64,000 nucleotides of DNA from Nonomuraea helvata (lineage in GTDB: Bacteria; Actinomycetota; Actinomycetes; Streptosporangiales; Streptosporangiaceae), in contig NZ_BAAAXV010000001.1 in NCBI RefSeq assembly GCF_039535785.1, positions 2,170,001-2,234,000 of the forward strand. Reading direction: 5' to 3'. Shown in pieces: positions 16,396-25,165 of the stretch; position 1 is the first letter of the stretch, and every line of letters begins with the position of its first letter. The notes beneath the pieces were generated by a model, which was not told the DNA's origin, did no database searches, and saw only the letters and a list, made by a program, of their open reading frames with translations. The position numbers were made by a program, and so were the translations under genes.

Positions 16396-17112
16396 CTATT
16401 TCGCCCGCTGCCAGACCTCCATGCCCTCGGGCGCCGCGTCCGGGACGAACCCGGCCGCCTCCAGCTCCGACGCCAGCCGTTCCCTGGCGGGCCAGTGGTT
16501 GGTGACGACCATCTCGTCCTCGCTGAGCGCCACGCCGCGCTGCCGGATCCGGTAGACGAAGTGCGAGGTGACGCTCTCGCCCGCGACCTCCAGCACCTGC
16601 CCGGCGATCTCGTACGCGTGCCTGCCCACCTGATAGGAGTCCATGACCTCCAGGCCGCCCGGCGCGGGCAGGGCCCGCTCGCGCCAGTTGAACACCAGGC
16701 GCCCGCCCGGCTCCAGCTGCCTGGCCAGCACCCGCCACAGCTCGGCCCGCTCCTCGGCCGGGAAGCTCTGCAGCACCGAGATCATCACGACCGCCTCGAC
16801 CGGCTCGTCCACCTCCACGTCCAGGGCTCCGTACGGGAGCACGGTCACGCGCCGCAGCAGGCCGGGATCTGACGACAGGCGGGAGACGAGAACCGAGCGC
16901 ATGCCCAGCGACGGCTCGACGGCGTAGATCTCGGCCGGCGTCTCCCTGGCGATCAGCTCGGTGATCAGCCCGGTGCCCGCCCCGATCTCGATCACGCTGC
17001 GCCGCACGCCCTCGAGCAGCGGGGGAAGCAGCTCGCGCACCAACGGAACGTGCCCGTCGCCGTGCCAAAGGTCGTAGAACGGCACGGCGACGGCGTAGTT
17101 GTCCTCAAGCAT
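16396..17112 (-). CDS. class I SAM-dependent methyltransferase
   Basis: 238 residues with a Rossmann-type SAM-binding motif I VIEIGAGTGLITELIA (about 40-55), an acidic motif II end (YAVEPSLGM) and a post-motif region (LEPGGRLVFNW). The C-terminal half has an unusual substrate-binding insertion. The acceptor is unknown. It starts four bases after the PhoD-like phosphatase stop and is probably expressed with it. Confidence 0.82.
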   Translation of the reverse strand: MLEDNYAVAVPFYDLWHGDGHVPLVRELLPPLLEGVRRSVIEIGAGTGLITELIARETPAEIYAVEPSLGMRSVLVSRLSSDPGLLRRVTVLPYGALDVEVDEPVEAVVMISVLQSFPAEERAELWRVLARQLEPGGRLVFNWRERALPAPGGLEVMDSYQVGRHAYEIAGQVLEVAGESVTSHFVYRIRQRGVALSEDEMVVTNHWPARERLASELEAAGFVPDAAPEGMEVWQRAK

Positions 17113-17116
17113 TCGA

Positions 17117-18667
17117 TCAGCGTAGGCGGACGGAGTCGATCGGAGCGACGGAGTCGCCGTCGGACTCGTACCAGGCCACCTCGTCGGGGAAGGTCAGCGT
17201 GGCCAGCGCGTTCTGGAACCAGGGCCCCTGGGTGACCCGCCACCGGAACGGCGGCCGCGGGATGCCCGCCGACCGCGCCAGCAGGCCGCCCACCAGCGTG
17301 GCGATCCTGAACTGGGTGAACACGTTGGCCCAGCGCAGCAGGCGGCTGAGCGGGTTGCGGATCGGCGAGCAGACGATCTGGTAGATCGGCCCGGCACTGG
17401 CCTTGGCCAGGTAGGAGTAGTGGACGTCGCCCGAGAGGATGAGCACCGGTTTGCCGAGCCTCGCCAGCAGTCTGGCCAGGTCGTCGAAGGAGCGCCGGAA
17501 GGCCGCCCAGTGCTCCAGGTCGAGGGCCTGCCGGAAACGCTCCGACCACCGCTGCGCGAGCGGGCCCCATCTACCGTCACACAGGGCCTCGTTCCAGTTC
17601 TGCACCAGGTGCACGCCCTCGGGGAGCATGAACGGGATGGACGAGCCGATGACCAGCCGCTCGGCCGGGGCGGCGAGCTGCTCCTCGAGCCAGGCCCACT
17701 CCTCCGCGTCGAGCATGCGGCGGTCGCCGGGCGTCAGCTGCCTGGCGCACCTGGTGTCGACCATGATCAGGCGGGCGCGCCCGAGGTCGCGGGCGTAGCT
17801 CCAGCGGTTGCTGGTCGGCTCGGCGTCCGCCTTCTCGGCGAACGCGTCGAGGGCCGCGCCGCCGTCACCGCCCTCCATCAGCTCGCGCAGCAGCGGTTCC
17901 TCCGCGCGCTCGGCCGGTGAGAGGTTGCCGAGGTGCTGGTAGACCCAGTACGCCCCGAGCGCCGAGACCACCCGGCGCTGCCACCACTGCGTCGCGGCCA
18001 TCTGCTCGCGCCAGGGCTGCGAGGTGTTCCAGTCGTCGCGTACGTCGTGATCGTCGAAGATCATCGCGCTCGGCACGGTGGACAGCAGCCAGCGGATCTC
18101 CGGGTCCGTCCAGGCCAGGCGGTAGAGCTCGGCGTACTCCTCGAAGTCGGCGATCTCGTTCTGCGGCTCCGTGCTCCTGCGGCCCTTGATGTAGTCGAGC
18201 ATCTCGGGCGAGGGGCTGTCGGCGTAGACCTGATCGCCGATGAGCAGCAGCAGGTCGGGCCACTCCTCGTCGGCCGCCGTCGCGAGATGGCCGCCGTACG
18301 CGCGCAGCACGTCGGCGCCGTGCGTGAGGACGTGCGCCGCGTCGTGCGCCACGCTGGCGCGGCACGAGCCGAACGCCAGCCTGCGCGCGCCGTCGGCGGG
18401 CAGCAGCCGAATCCGGCTCGGCGGGCGACCCGCCAGGGGCCATACCTGCTCCCCGTCGAGCCTCACGGAATATGAACCGATATCCTGAGTGAGCTCAACG
18501 AGATCCACGATCGCATAGTGGTGACCGTGCACGGTGAAGGTAGGCGACCGGTAAGACCTACCGTCCGCCTCGATGGTGACCGTGCAGGGTTCGGCGGTCT
18601 CCACCCAGATCGAGGCGCTGACGGAGTCCACGTACCGCAGCATCGGCCCCATCACGAGTGCGGGCAT
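17117..18667 (-). CDS. PhoD-like metallophosphatase, apparently cytoplasmic
   Basis: 516 residues with the PhoD/alkaline phosphatase D metallophosphoesterase motifs LLIGDQVYAD, IFDDHDVRDDWN and LILSGDVHYSY, which hold the metal-binding Asp, His and Asn residues. Typical PhoD has a Tat signal; here the protein starts MPALVMGPMLRYVD with no export signal, so it is a PhoD-like cytoplasmic enzyme on an unknown phosphoester. A small N-terminal beta domain (about 1-90) precedes the catalytic core. Confidence 0.85.
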   Translation of the reverse strand: MPALVMGPMLRYVDSVSASIWVETAEPCTVTIEADGRSYRSPTFTVHGHHYAIVDLVELTQDIGSYSVRLDGEQVWPLAGRPPSRIRLLPADGARRLAFGSCRASVAHDAAHVLTHGADVLRAYGGHLATAADEEWPDLLLLIGDQVYADSPSPEMLDYIKGRRSTEPQNEIADFEEYAELYRLAWTDPEIRWLLSTVPSAMIFDDHDVRDDWNTSQPWREQMAATQWWQRRVVSALGAYWVYQHLGNLSPAERAEEPLLRELMEGGDGGAALDAFAEKADAEPTSNRWSYARDLGRARLIMVDTRCARQLTPGDRRMLDAEEWAWLEEQLAAPAERLVIGSSIPFMLPEGVHLVQNWNEALCDGRWGPLAQRWSERFRQALDLEHWAAFRRSFDDLARLLARLGKPVLILSGDVHYSYLAKASAGPIYQIVCSPIRNPLSRLLRWANVFTQFRIATLVGGLLARSAGIPRPPFRWRVTQGPWFQNALATLTFPDEVAWYESDGDSVAPIDSVRLR

Positions 18668-18887
18668 CTCATCCCCCGGAGATTTTGACGATTCGGCACG
18701 TTTACGGGACGCAAGCCTGCCAGAGTGGCACGGTCCACAGCACCTCGATCGGCAGCCGGGATTTCACCGACGACTAGGCAAGGTCAAACACCCCACCCTA
18801 GGATGATCTCGACAATAGCGCCCACAAGGGGAAGGCAATGGCGCTTTCCCTGCAAATAGGGCGCACTTCACAGGAGGACTCGCTTCC

Positions 18888-20117
18888 ATGAGCATCATGG
18901 TGCCGTCAAAGACGCCGGCCCTGATCACCCCGGGCCGCCAGGCCCTCGACTCCGCTCTCCACCAGCTCGCCGGGGCCGTCGAGCACCTCGGGCTCGACGA
19001 CGAGACCCACACGATGCTGGCCACGCCCCGCCGCTCCATGGCCGTCGCGGTCCCGGTGCGGCGCGAGGACGGCCGCGTGCAGGTGGTCCAGGGGTACCGC
19101 GTCCAGCACAACGCCTCACGCGGCCCCGCCAAGGGCGGGCTCCGCTTTCATCCCGGCACCGATCTCCACGAGGTCACCGCGCTCGCGATGTGGATGACGT
19201 GGAAGTGCGCGCTGGCCGGCATCCCGTACGGCGGCGCCATGGGCGGCGTGGCCGTCGACCCGGCCGCGCTCACCGCCCGTGAGCTGGAGCGGCTCACCCG
19301 CCGCTACGCCGCCGAGATCCTGCCGCTGGCAGGCCTGGAGAAGGAGGTCCCCGTACCGGACGCCGGGACCGACGAGCGGACCATGGCCTGGATCCGCGAC
19401 ACCTACCGGCTCGACTCCGGCTACTGGGCGCCGGGCGCGAGCATCATGACGCTCGACGACGCGACCGCGCGGGGCGCGCGGATCGCCGCGCTGTCCGCGC
19501 TCGGCGGCTCCCCCATGGGGCTGACCGTGGCCGTGCAGGGCTTCGGCAAGGTGGGCGCACGTGTCGCCCACTACCTCGCCGAGGCGGGCGCCAAGGTGGT
19601 GGCCGTCTCCGACGCCTCCGGCGCCGTGTACGCGGGCGGCGGCCTCGACCTCGACGGCCTGCGCGCGTGGAGCGCCGAGTCCGGTGGCGTGTCCGGCTAC
19701 CGCGACGCCGACGCGCTGCACCGCGACGACCTGCTGGAGCTGGACGTGGACGTCCTCGTGCTGGCGGCACTGGAAGGCGCGGTCACCGAGGCCAACGCGC
19801 CCGGGGTCCGCGCCCGCCTGATCGTGGAGGCCGCCAACGGCCCCACGACCCCGGAGGCCGACGAGATCCTGGCCGCGAACGGCGCCACGGTCGTGCCCGA
19901 CATCCTGGCGGGTGCGGGCGGGGTGATCGTGTCGCACCTGGAATGGATGCGGAACGCCCAGGCCGGCTCGTGGAGCAACGCCGAGTTCGACGCCCGGCTC
20001 CATGACCGCATGCACGACGCGTTCATCGAGGTGAGGTCGCTCGCCACCGCGCGCGGCCTGACCCTCCGGGAGGCGGCGCACGCCGTCGCCGTGGGGCGCG
20101 TCGTCTCCGATCACTGA
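18888..20117 (+). CDS. Glu/Leu/Phe/Val dehydrogenase family protein with catalytic lysine replaced
   Basis: 409 residues with the two-domain glutamate dehydrogenase layout: an N-terminal substrate domain and a Rossmann domain (VAVQGFGKVGARVAHYL). Substrate lysines K82 (AKGGLRFHP) and K106 (MTWKCAL) and the catalytic Asp158 (VPDAGTDE) are present. The lysine of the GGxKGG motif, essential in classical enzymes (K125 in Clostridium symbiosum), is Met118 here (PYGGAMGG), a single A-to-T change from AAG. The usual GGS..R.EATGRG segment is also altered (GASIMTLDDATARG). It may be an inactive or repurposed paralogue. ATG 18888 follows AGGAGG. It overlaps the convergent MBL gene by seven bases. Confidence 0.85.
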   Translation: MSIMVPSKTPALITPGRQALDSALHQLAGAVEHLGLDDETHTMLATPRRSMAVAVPVRREDGRVQVVQGYRVQHNASRGPAKGGLRFHPGTDLHEVTALAMWMTWKCALAGIPYGGAMGGVAVDPAALTARELERLTRRYAAEILPLAGLEKEVPVPDAGTDERTMAWIRDTYRLDSGYWAPGASIMTLDDATARGARIAALSALGGSPMGLTVAVQGFGKVGARVAHYLAEAGAKVVAVSDASGAVYAGGGLDLDGLRAWSAESGGVSGYRDADALHRDDLLELDVDVLVLAALEGAVTEANAPGVRARLIVEAANGPTTPEADEILAANGATVVPDILAGAGGVIVSHLEWMRNAQAGSWSNAEFDARLHDRMHDAFIEVRSLATARGLTLREAAHAVAVGRVVSDH

Positions 20118-21109
20118 CCCGCCTCGTAGAGGCGGTAGGTGGCCAGGACGTTGAGCCGGTGGAGGTCCCGGCAGAGGGCGAGCATGCCCTGCCGGGCCTG
20201 CTCCTGGGGCACCGGGTAGCGGGCGAGGGCCGCCGCGAGGCCGGGGTCGAGGGCCTCGGCCCACGGGTCGGTGCAGGCCGCGTACGTCTCCTCCAGGCTG
20301 CGGCCCGCCTCCACGCTGGCCAGCACCTCGTCGTGGAGTCGCTCCAGGTAGCCGATCAGGGCCTCCAGGGCCGCGCGCCCGTCGCCCATCGGGCCGTGAC
20401 CGGAGACGATGGTTTCCAGCTCCGGCAGGGCCTCGCGCATCCTGCGCAGTGAGGCCACGTACGGCTCCGGGCCGCCCTGGAGCAGCATGTGGGCCGTGCC
20501 CGCGTGGGCGAGGAAGTTGCCGGTCCAGGCGGTGCGGGTGTCGGGGACGTACACGACCGTGTCGCCCGGGCCGTTGCCGGGGCCGAAGTGGTGCAGCTGG
20601 ACGGTGCGGCCGCCGAGGTCGATCTCGGCGTACGAGTCGAACACGAGGTCGGGGCGGCGCCACGTGGTGACCTCGTCGAGCAGGGCGGCGTCGCCGTACA
20701 TGTTGGCCGACCTGGTCTGCTTCTCGTACGCGAGGTCCGCCATGTTCTCCCTGTTCGCCCGGGACGAGACCACGACGACGTCGCCGGGGAAGGCGGCGTT
20801 GCCGAAGGTGTGGTCGCCGTGGTAGGTCGTGTTGACCAGGTAGCGGAGGGGCCGATCGGTGAGGGCGGCCACATGCGCCTGGATTTTTGCCGAAATTTCG
20901 GCCGTTATCCCGGCGTCGATCACCAGCGCCGCGTCCCTACCGGCCACCACCCCGTTGTTGTCCTTCGGCGGGATGCTCGCCATCAGCGCGTACACACCCT
21001 CGGCGAACGCGTGCGGCACCAGCTCCAGGCCCACCGGCGACAGGTTCGGGCCGCCGTAGCCCGCGGGCCGCTCGGCGATCTCCCGCTCCGGAATCCGTGA
21101 CGTGGACAT
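20111..21109 (-). CDS. MBL-fold metallo-hydrolase with altered zinc ligands
   Basis: 332 residues. The metallo-beta-lactamase fold is clear: LVIDAG, then VNTTYHGDHTFGN (94-104), the GPGNGPGD loop, TGNFL and SGHGP. Compared with the usual HxHxDH / H / D / H set, the first His is Thr95, the His before GD is Asn179 and the bridging Asp is Asn198; H97, D99, H100 and H238 remain. So one metal site looks dismantled and the other kept. The substrate is unknown. It diverges from a TetR gene with a palindromic operator between them, suggesting control by that repressor. Confidence 0.82.
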   Translation of the reverse strand: MSTSRIPEREIAERPAGYGGPNLSPVGLELVPHAFAEGVYALMASIPPKDNNGVVAGRDAALVIDAGITAEISAKIQAHVAALTDRPLRYLVNTTYHGDHTFGNAAFPGDVVVVSSRANRENMADLAYEKQTRSANMYGDAALLDEVTTWRRPDLVFDSYAEIDLGGRTVQLHHFGPGNGPGDTVVYVPDTRTAWTGNFLAHAGTAHMLLQGGPEPYVASLRRMREALPELETIVSGHGPMGDGRAALEALIGYLERLHDEVLASVEAGRSLEETYAACTDPWAEALDPGLAAALARYPVPQEQARQGMLALCRDLHRLNVLATYRLYEAGQ

Positions 21110-21145
21110 CTTCCGCTCCTCTCAGTCCTGCCTACGCCAGTAAAC

Positions 21146-21163
21146 TAATCGATCGATCGATTA
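21146..21163. promoter_or_regulatory. 18-bp perfect palindrome, candidate TetR operator
   Basis: TAATCGATCGATCGATTA lies between divergent MBL and TetR genes, 14 bases before the TTG start of the TetR gene. Perfect symmetry and position make it the likely operator of the adjacent repressor, controlling both directions. Confidence 0.75.
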
Positions 21164-21176
21164 TTTAGCAAGATGA

Positions 21177-21815
21177 TTGGATGTCACCGTGAGCAGCATC
21201 ACGAGCCGGCGCAGGCCGGGCCGCCCCTCCAAGGCCGAGGCGGGCGACACCAAGGCCGCGCTCCTGGACGCCGCGCTGCGCCTGTTCGCGCAGAACGGGT
21301 ACGCGGGCACCTCGATCAGGGCGATCGCGAGGGAGGTCGGGCTGAGCGAGAGCGTCCTGTACGCCCACTTCGACAGCAAGCAGGCGATCTACGACGCCGC
21401 CATGGCCCTGGCCGGCCCCCAGGCGGCCACCGTGGCGCTCGACGACGCCCCGGAGGACCCGGCGGCCTTCGTCGGATCGTTCGCCGCCCGGGTGCTGGCC
21501 GCGTGGGACACTCCGCAATCCAGGCAGGTCATGAGCCTGGTCTCACGTGACGGCCTGATCCACGACGACGCCCTGAACGAGGGCATCGAGGACGCGCTGG
21601 CCCGCCTGGCGGAGGTGTTCGCGGGGTGGCAGTCGGCGGGGCGGATCCGTACGGACCTGGGCGGTCCCGACGACCTCGCCTACGCCCTCCTGGCCCCGAT
21701 CGCCCACGCCCGCATGCTGTGGCTGCACGGCACCGCGACGGAGGAGCAGCGCGAGCGCGCCCGCGCCCGCATCACCGCCCACGCCGCCCTGTTCGCGACG
21801 GCCCTGAGCCCCTGA
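21177..21815 (+). CDS. TetR-family transcriptional regulator
   Basis: About 212 residues. The N-terminal helix-turn-helix is ALLDAALRLFAQNGYAGTSIRAIA...GLSESVLYAHFDSKQAIYDA and the C-terminal ligand-binding domain is helical. The start is uncertain: TTG 21177 (used here) or GTG 21189, neither with a strong Shine-Dalgarno. It diverges from the MBL-fold gene and probably regulates it and itself through the palindrome at 21146-21163. Confidence 0.88.
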   Translation: MDVTVSSITSRRRPGRPSKAEAGDTKAALLDAALRLFAQNGYAGTSIRAIAREVGLSESVLYAHFDSKQAIYDAAMALAGPQAATVALDDAPEDPAAFVGSFAARVLAAWDTPQSRQVMSLVSRDGLIHDDALNEGIEDALARLAEVFAGWQSAGRIRTDLGGPDDLAYALLAPIAHARMLWLHGTATEEQRERARARITAHAALFATALSP

Positions 21816-21952
21816 GCCCACGTCGGCGGGGCGGGGGGCGGCGGCCGTCCGGGCCCAGCCGGCGCGCGATGGGTGTTGAGATCCGCCTTCATGAGCCGAT
21901 CGTCAACACCCTTCGCGGTTTCCTTACTGCAGTGACTCAGGACCTTGACCGT

Positions 21953-22303
21953 CTAGTCGGCACAGATGGCGTAGACGCTGATGCCGACGTCGTTGTAACC
22001 GTCCTGGCGTCCGAGGCCGATCCAGCCACGCCCGTCATCCGTAGGGAAGGATCCGACGAGAATCGCCCGGTTACCGCGCGCCTCGGCTCCGCCGCCGAGG
22101 ACGTGCTTAGAGCCGGGGCACATCACAACGCGACGTTGGAAGTTCGGCACGTTGGCGTTCGGGAGAGCGACGATCTGATACCCCGACGGAAGTGCCTTCG
22201 CCTGGGCGGTCTCGGTGTTGGCGGCGGCGGCGGCCGTACTCAGGCCGGCCGTGGCGGCCACGACGACGGTGGCGGCGATGAGGGCAAGGCTCTTCGACTG
22301 CAT
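21953..22303 (-). CDS. small secreted protein of unknown function
   Basis: 116 residues with a signal peptide (KSLALIAATVVVAATAGLST, cleaved near AAAANT) and a mature domain of about 85 residues. That domain has CPGSKHVLGGGAEARG and a terminal VYAICAD; the two cysteines probably form a disulfide. This CPxGxxVLGGG...YAxCA pattern is a recurrent small extracellular module in actinomycetes as I remember it, without known function. A 259-base divergent region with striking inverted repeats separates it from the trypsin-like protease. Confidence 0.75.
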   Translation of the reverse strand: MQSKSLALIAATVVVAATAGLSTAAAAANTETAQAKALPSGYQIVALPNANVPNFQRRVVMCPGSKHVLGGGAEARGNRAILVGSFPTDDGRGWIGLGRQDGYNDVGISVYAICAD

Positions 22304-22389
22304 GGTCCTCCTTGTGACGGCCCCCTGGCGATTCCCTGCGCGAGCGTGCGCGCATGGCGCGATGCCGTTGCAGGAAGGAATCAGGGGGC

Positions 22390-22449
22390 AAAGGGCTTCT
22401 ACACAGAGAGCATTCAGCCCTTTACTTTCGGTGTCAATACTCTCTGTGT
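22390..22449. promoter_or_regulatory. two interleaved inverted repeats (pseudoknot-like or operator array) in a divergent intergenic region
   Basis: Stem A is AAAGGGCT (22390-22397) with AGCCCTTT (22416-22423). Stem B is ACACAGAGAG (22401-22410) with CTCTCTGTGT (22440-22449). The order is A-B-A'-B', so as RNA the two stems either form an H-type pseudoknot or are mutually exclusive; as DNA they could be two overlapping operators. They sit about 115 bases before the trypsin-like protease gene. Confidence 0.6.
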
Positions 22450-22562
22450 TCAGTCGATTTCACTGAGTAATTACAGGAGGGCCGGATTTCCCGTGCACAA
22501 GTTAGGGTAAAGCTTAATGTTGCAGGTCAGAGCACTGATCATCTTCGCTCTAAGGTGGGAGG

Positions 22563-23384
22563 GTGCTCAGGTTGGTGCTGTCTCTGGTCCTGCTCGACCC
22601 AACCGCCGTCGCCGAGGTGCCGCAACGTAACGTCCCCGTTCCCCGGATACTGACCCCCGACGGCGACCGTCTGGGCTACGCGCCGGTCCCCCGTCCCTAC
22701 GCGGGGGCGCGCCGGCTCACCGGGATGCTGCTCGGCCACGACCCGGCGACGCGGACGAACGTGCTGTGCGGGGGCGCGGTGATCAACTCGCGCAGCCGCA
22801 GCCTGGTGCTGACCGCGGCGCACTGCCTCTACCAGCACGGGCGGGCGATCAAGCAGCTGGCCTTCCTGCCGGGCTACGACGAGCAGCCGCGCATGGGGAT
22901 CTGGCCGGCCGTGCGCACGTGGGTGCCGGCCAAGTGGCGCAACCAGCCGTACTCGCCGGACCTGCTCCCGTACGACATCGGCCTGGTCGGCGTGGTGCGC
23001 CGCAAGCGCCCGCTGGAGGACGTCACCGGGCGGGGGCTGCCGCGCCTGACCACCGGCAGGGGCACGGAGCTGCGCGGGCTGGAGCTGCTCGGCTACCCCG
23101 GGGGCAAGGACTATCCGGGCACGCAGATGTACCGGTGCGTGGCCGACACGGTCGAGGCGCTCTCCGAGGAGCCCGGACTGATGGTCACGCGCAACTGCCA
23201 CGCCGCCGCCGGGGGCAGCGGCGGGCCCGCGCTGTACGGGGACGCGGTGGCCGGCGTCGTGTCGTCGTCCAGCCCGCTGAAAGACCAGAAGGGGTACACC
23301 GTGCTCACCAGGCTGAGCGCGCCCGTCTTCGAGCGGATGTTCGCCAAGGCCGACAAGTCGATGCAGCTCACGCCGCCCGGCTGA
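22563..23384 (+). CDS. secreted trypsin-like serine protease (S1 family)
   Basis: 273 residues with a short hydrophobic N-terminal signal (LRLVLSLVLLDPTAVA). The catalytic triad is LTAAHC (His), YDIGLVG (Asp) and AGGSGGPAL (Ser), in chymotrypsin-fold order. The start GTG 22563 follows GGTGGGAG. Such enzymes often mature by cleavage of the propeptide. It overlaps the convergent oxidoreductase gene by 17 bases. Confidence 0.88.
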   Translation: MLRLVLSLVLLDPTAVAEVPQRNVPVPRILTPDGDRLGYAPVPRPYAGARRLTGMLLGHDPATRTNVLCGGAVINSRSRSLVLTAAHCLYQHGRAIKQLAFLPGYDEQPRMGIWPAVRTWVPAKWRNQPYSPDLLPYDIGLVGVVRRKRPLEDVTGRGLPRLTTGRGTELRGLELLGYPGGKDYPGTQMYRCVADTVEALSEEPGLMVTRNCHAAAGGSGGPALYGDAVAGVVSSSSPLKDQKGYTVLTRLSAPVFERMFAKADKSMQLTPPG

Positions 23385-24255
23385 CGATCTCCTCGCACAG
23401 CGCGTGCGTGGCCAGGGCGTCGTCGGCGGCGATCCGGCGGCCGTCGCGTACGGCGGCCAGGAACTCCAGGCAGACCTGCTCGATGCCGCGCTGCCTGGCC
23501 ACCGGCGTCCAGTCGGGGCGGCGGGCGAGCATCTCGCCGCCCCGGTGGTCGACGACGTCGCCGAGGTTGACCACGCGGCGCTTGGCGCCGTCGCCCATGG
23601 CCTCGCAGGACTCCTCGCTCGCCCCGCTGACCCGGTTCATGACGCCGATGGCGGTGAAGCCGGCGCCGGACAGCTCCAGGACGACGTGCTCGAGCAGGCC
23701 GTCCTGGACGCGGGTCCTGATCGTGGTGCCGGTGACAGGGCCTGGGGCGAGGAATCTGAGGGTGTCCACCACGTGAATGAAGTCATCGAATATCGCCCGG
23801 CGGGGCACGTCAGGGTGATTGTCGCGGTTCTTCTCCATCAGGATGAGGTGGCGGGGATGGTCGGCAAGTCCGACATATCCGGGCGCATAGCGCCGGTTGA
23901 ACCCGACCATCAGCGACCTCCCCTCGGCCTCGGCCAGCCGTACGAGCCGCTCCGACTCCTCGAGCGTGTAGGCGATCGGCTTGTCGACGTAGACGTGGAC
24001 CCCGGCCCGGAGCAGCGGCTCGACGATCTGCGGGTGCGCGTCGGTGGCCGCGTGCACGAACGCCGCCTCGACCCCCGCCTTGATCACCTCGTCCACGCTC
24101 GTGGAGCGCCGGGCGACGCGGTAGGTGTCGCCGAGGCGGTCCAGCCGGGCCTGGTTGCGCGTGCAGAGGTACAGGTCGAGGCCGGGCTGGGCGGCCAGTA
24201 CGGGGAGGTACGCCTTCTCCGCGATGTCGCCCAGGCCGATCATGGCTGTCTTCAC
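23368..24255 (-). CDS. Gfo/Idh/MocA-family NAD(P)-dependent oxidoreductase
   Basis: 295 residues. The N-terminal Rossmann fold begins KTAMIGLGDIAEKAYLP and the EKP-type motif is YVDKPIAYTLEE, followed by the C-terminal substrate domain (FDDFIHVVDTLRF). It probably oxidises or epimerises a sugar-like substrate. The start GTG 24255 overlaps the stop of the upstream epimerase-like gene (GTGA), so it is the third gene of a tight operon. Confidence 0.88.
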   Translation of the reverse strand: MKTAMIGLGDIAEKAYLPVLAAQPGLDLYLCTRNQARLDRLGDTYRVARRSTSVDEVIKAGVEAAFVHAATDAHPQIVEPLLRAGVHVYVDKPIAYTLEESERLVRLAEAEGRSLMVGFNRRYAPGYVGLADHPRHLILMEKNRDNHPDVPRRAIFDDFIHVVDTLRFLAPGPVTGTTIRTRVQDGLLEHVVLELSGAGFTAIGVMNRVSGASEESCEAMGDGAKRRVVNLGDVVDHRGGEMLARRPDWTPVARQRGIEQVCLEFLAAVRDGRRIAADDALATHALCEEIVSRAA

Positions 24256-25163
24256 GCCTCGAGCGTAGCCTTGAGCGCCTCGTCGATCGGGGTAGGCGCG
24301 ACGCCGAACGTGCGCTGGAACGCCGAGGAGTCGAGCACGAACGGCGCGGTGAACTGATAGCGGACGTGCTTGAGCTCGCCCATCATGGGCGAGAAGAGCC
24401 CGCCCACGCTGATCACCGGCCACGGAATCTGCGCCATCTTGGGCGCGGGCAGGCCGAGCAGCGCGGCCATCCGCCCACCGAGCTCGCGGAAGGTCTGCGG
24501 GTCGCCGGTGGGCACGTGCCAGGTCCGGCCCCAGGCCCGCTCGTCGCGGCCGGCCACGATCAGCGCGTCGGCCACGTCGGCCACGTAGCTCCAGCTGTGC
24601 GGCACGTCGAGGGGGTAGGGCACCTGGACGGTCTTGCCCGCCCTGAGCGGCACGAGGAACCGGTCGCCCAGGTAGCCCTGCTCGCTGGTGCCCGGACCGA
24701 AGTAGTCGGAGCCGCGCACCTCGGTCGCCCTGATCCGGCCCGCCTCGTGCGCGGCCAGCGCGTCCCGCCACATCTTCGCCCGCACCTGCGCCTTGGGGCT
24801 GGTGGAGGCGAGCGGCAGGTCCTCGGTCATGGGGCCGGTGACGGGCCCGTACGGGTAAAGGTTGCCGAGCATCGCGTACACGGCGCCGCTCGCCTCGGCG
24901 GCGGCCAGGAGCGACTCCGCCATCGGCGGCCAGTCGGTGAGCCAGCGGTGGTATTGCGGGCTGACGCAGTTGTAGAGGACGTCGGCCCCCTTGGCGATCT
25001 CGATCAGCCTGGCCTTGTCGGCGACGTCGGCGGCCACCTTGACCGTCCCTGCGGGGCCGCTGCCCGAGCGGGTCACGACGGTGACATCCTGTCCCTGCGC
25101 GACAAGCTTGGCCGCCACGTGCGTGCCGACCTGGCCGGAGCCCACGACGACGTGCTTACCCAT
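24252..25163 (-). CDS. NAD-dependent epimerase/dehydratase family protein
   Basis: 303 residues, extended short-chain dehydrogenase fold: N-terminal VVVGSGQVGTHVAAKL nucleotide-binding loop and LYNCVSPQYHRW. The canonical YxxxK is hard to place; the nearest candidate is the LYPYG...SPKAQVRAKM region, so this is an atypical member. The middle gene of an operon with a YrdB-type protein (gap of two bases) and a Gfo/Idh/MocA oxidoreductase (GTGA overlap). Confidence 0.85.
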   Translation of the reverse strand: MGKHVVVGSGQVGTHVAAKLVAQGQDVTVVTRSGSGPAGTVKVAADVADKARLIEIAKGADVLYNCVSPQYHRWLTDWPPMAESLLAAAEASGAVYAMLGNLYPYGPVTGPMTEDLPLASTSPKAQVRAKMWRDALAAHEAGRIRATEVRGSDYFGPGTSEQGYLGDRFLVPLRAGKTVQVPYPLDVPHSWSYVADVADALIVAGRDERAWGRTWHVPTGDPQTFRELGGRMAALLGLPAPKMAQIPWPVISVGGLFSPMMGELKHVRYQFTAPFVLDSSAFQRTFGVAPTPIDEALKATLEA

Positions 25164-25165
25164 GA

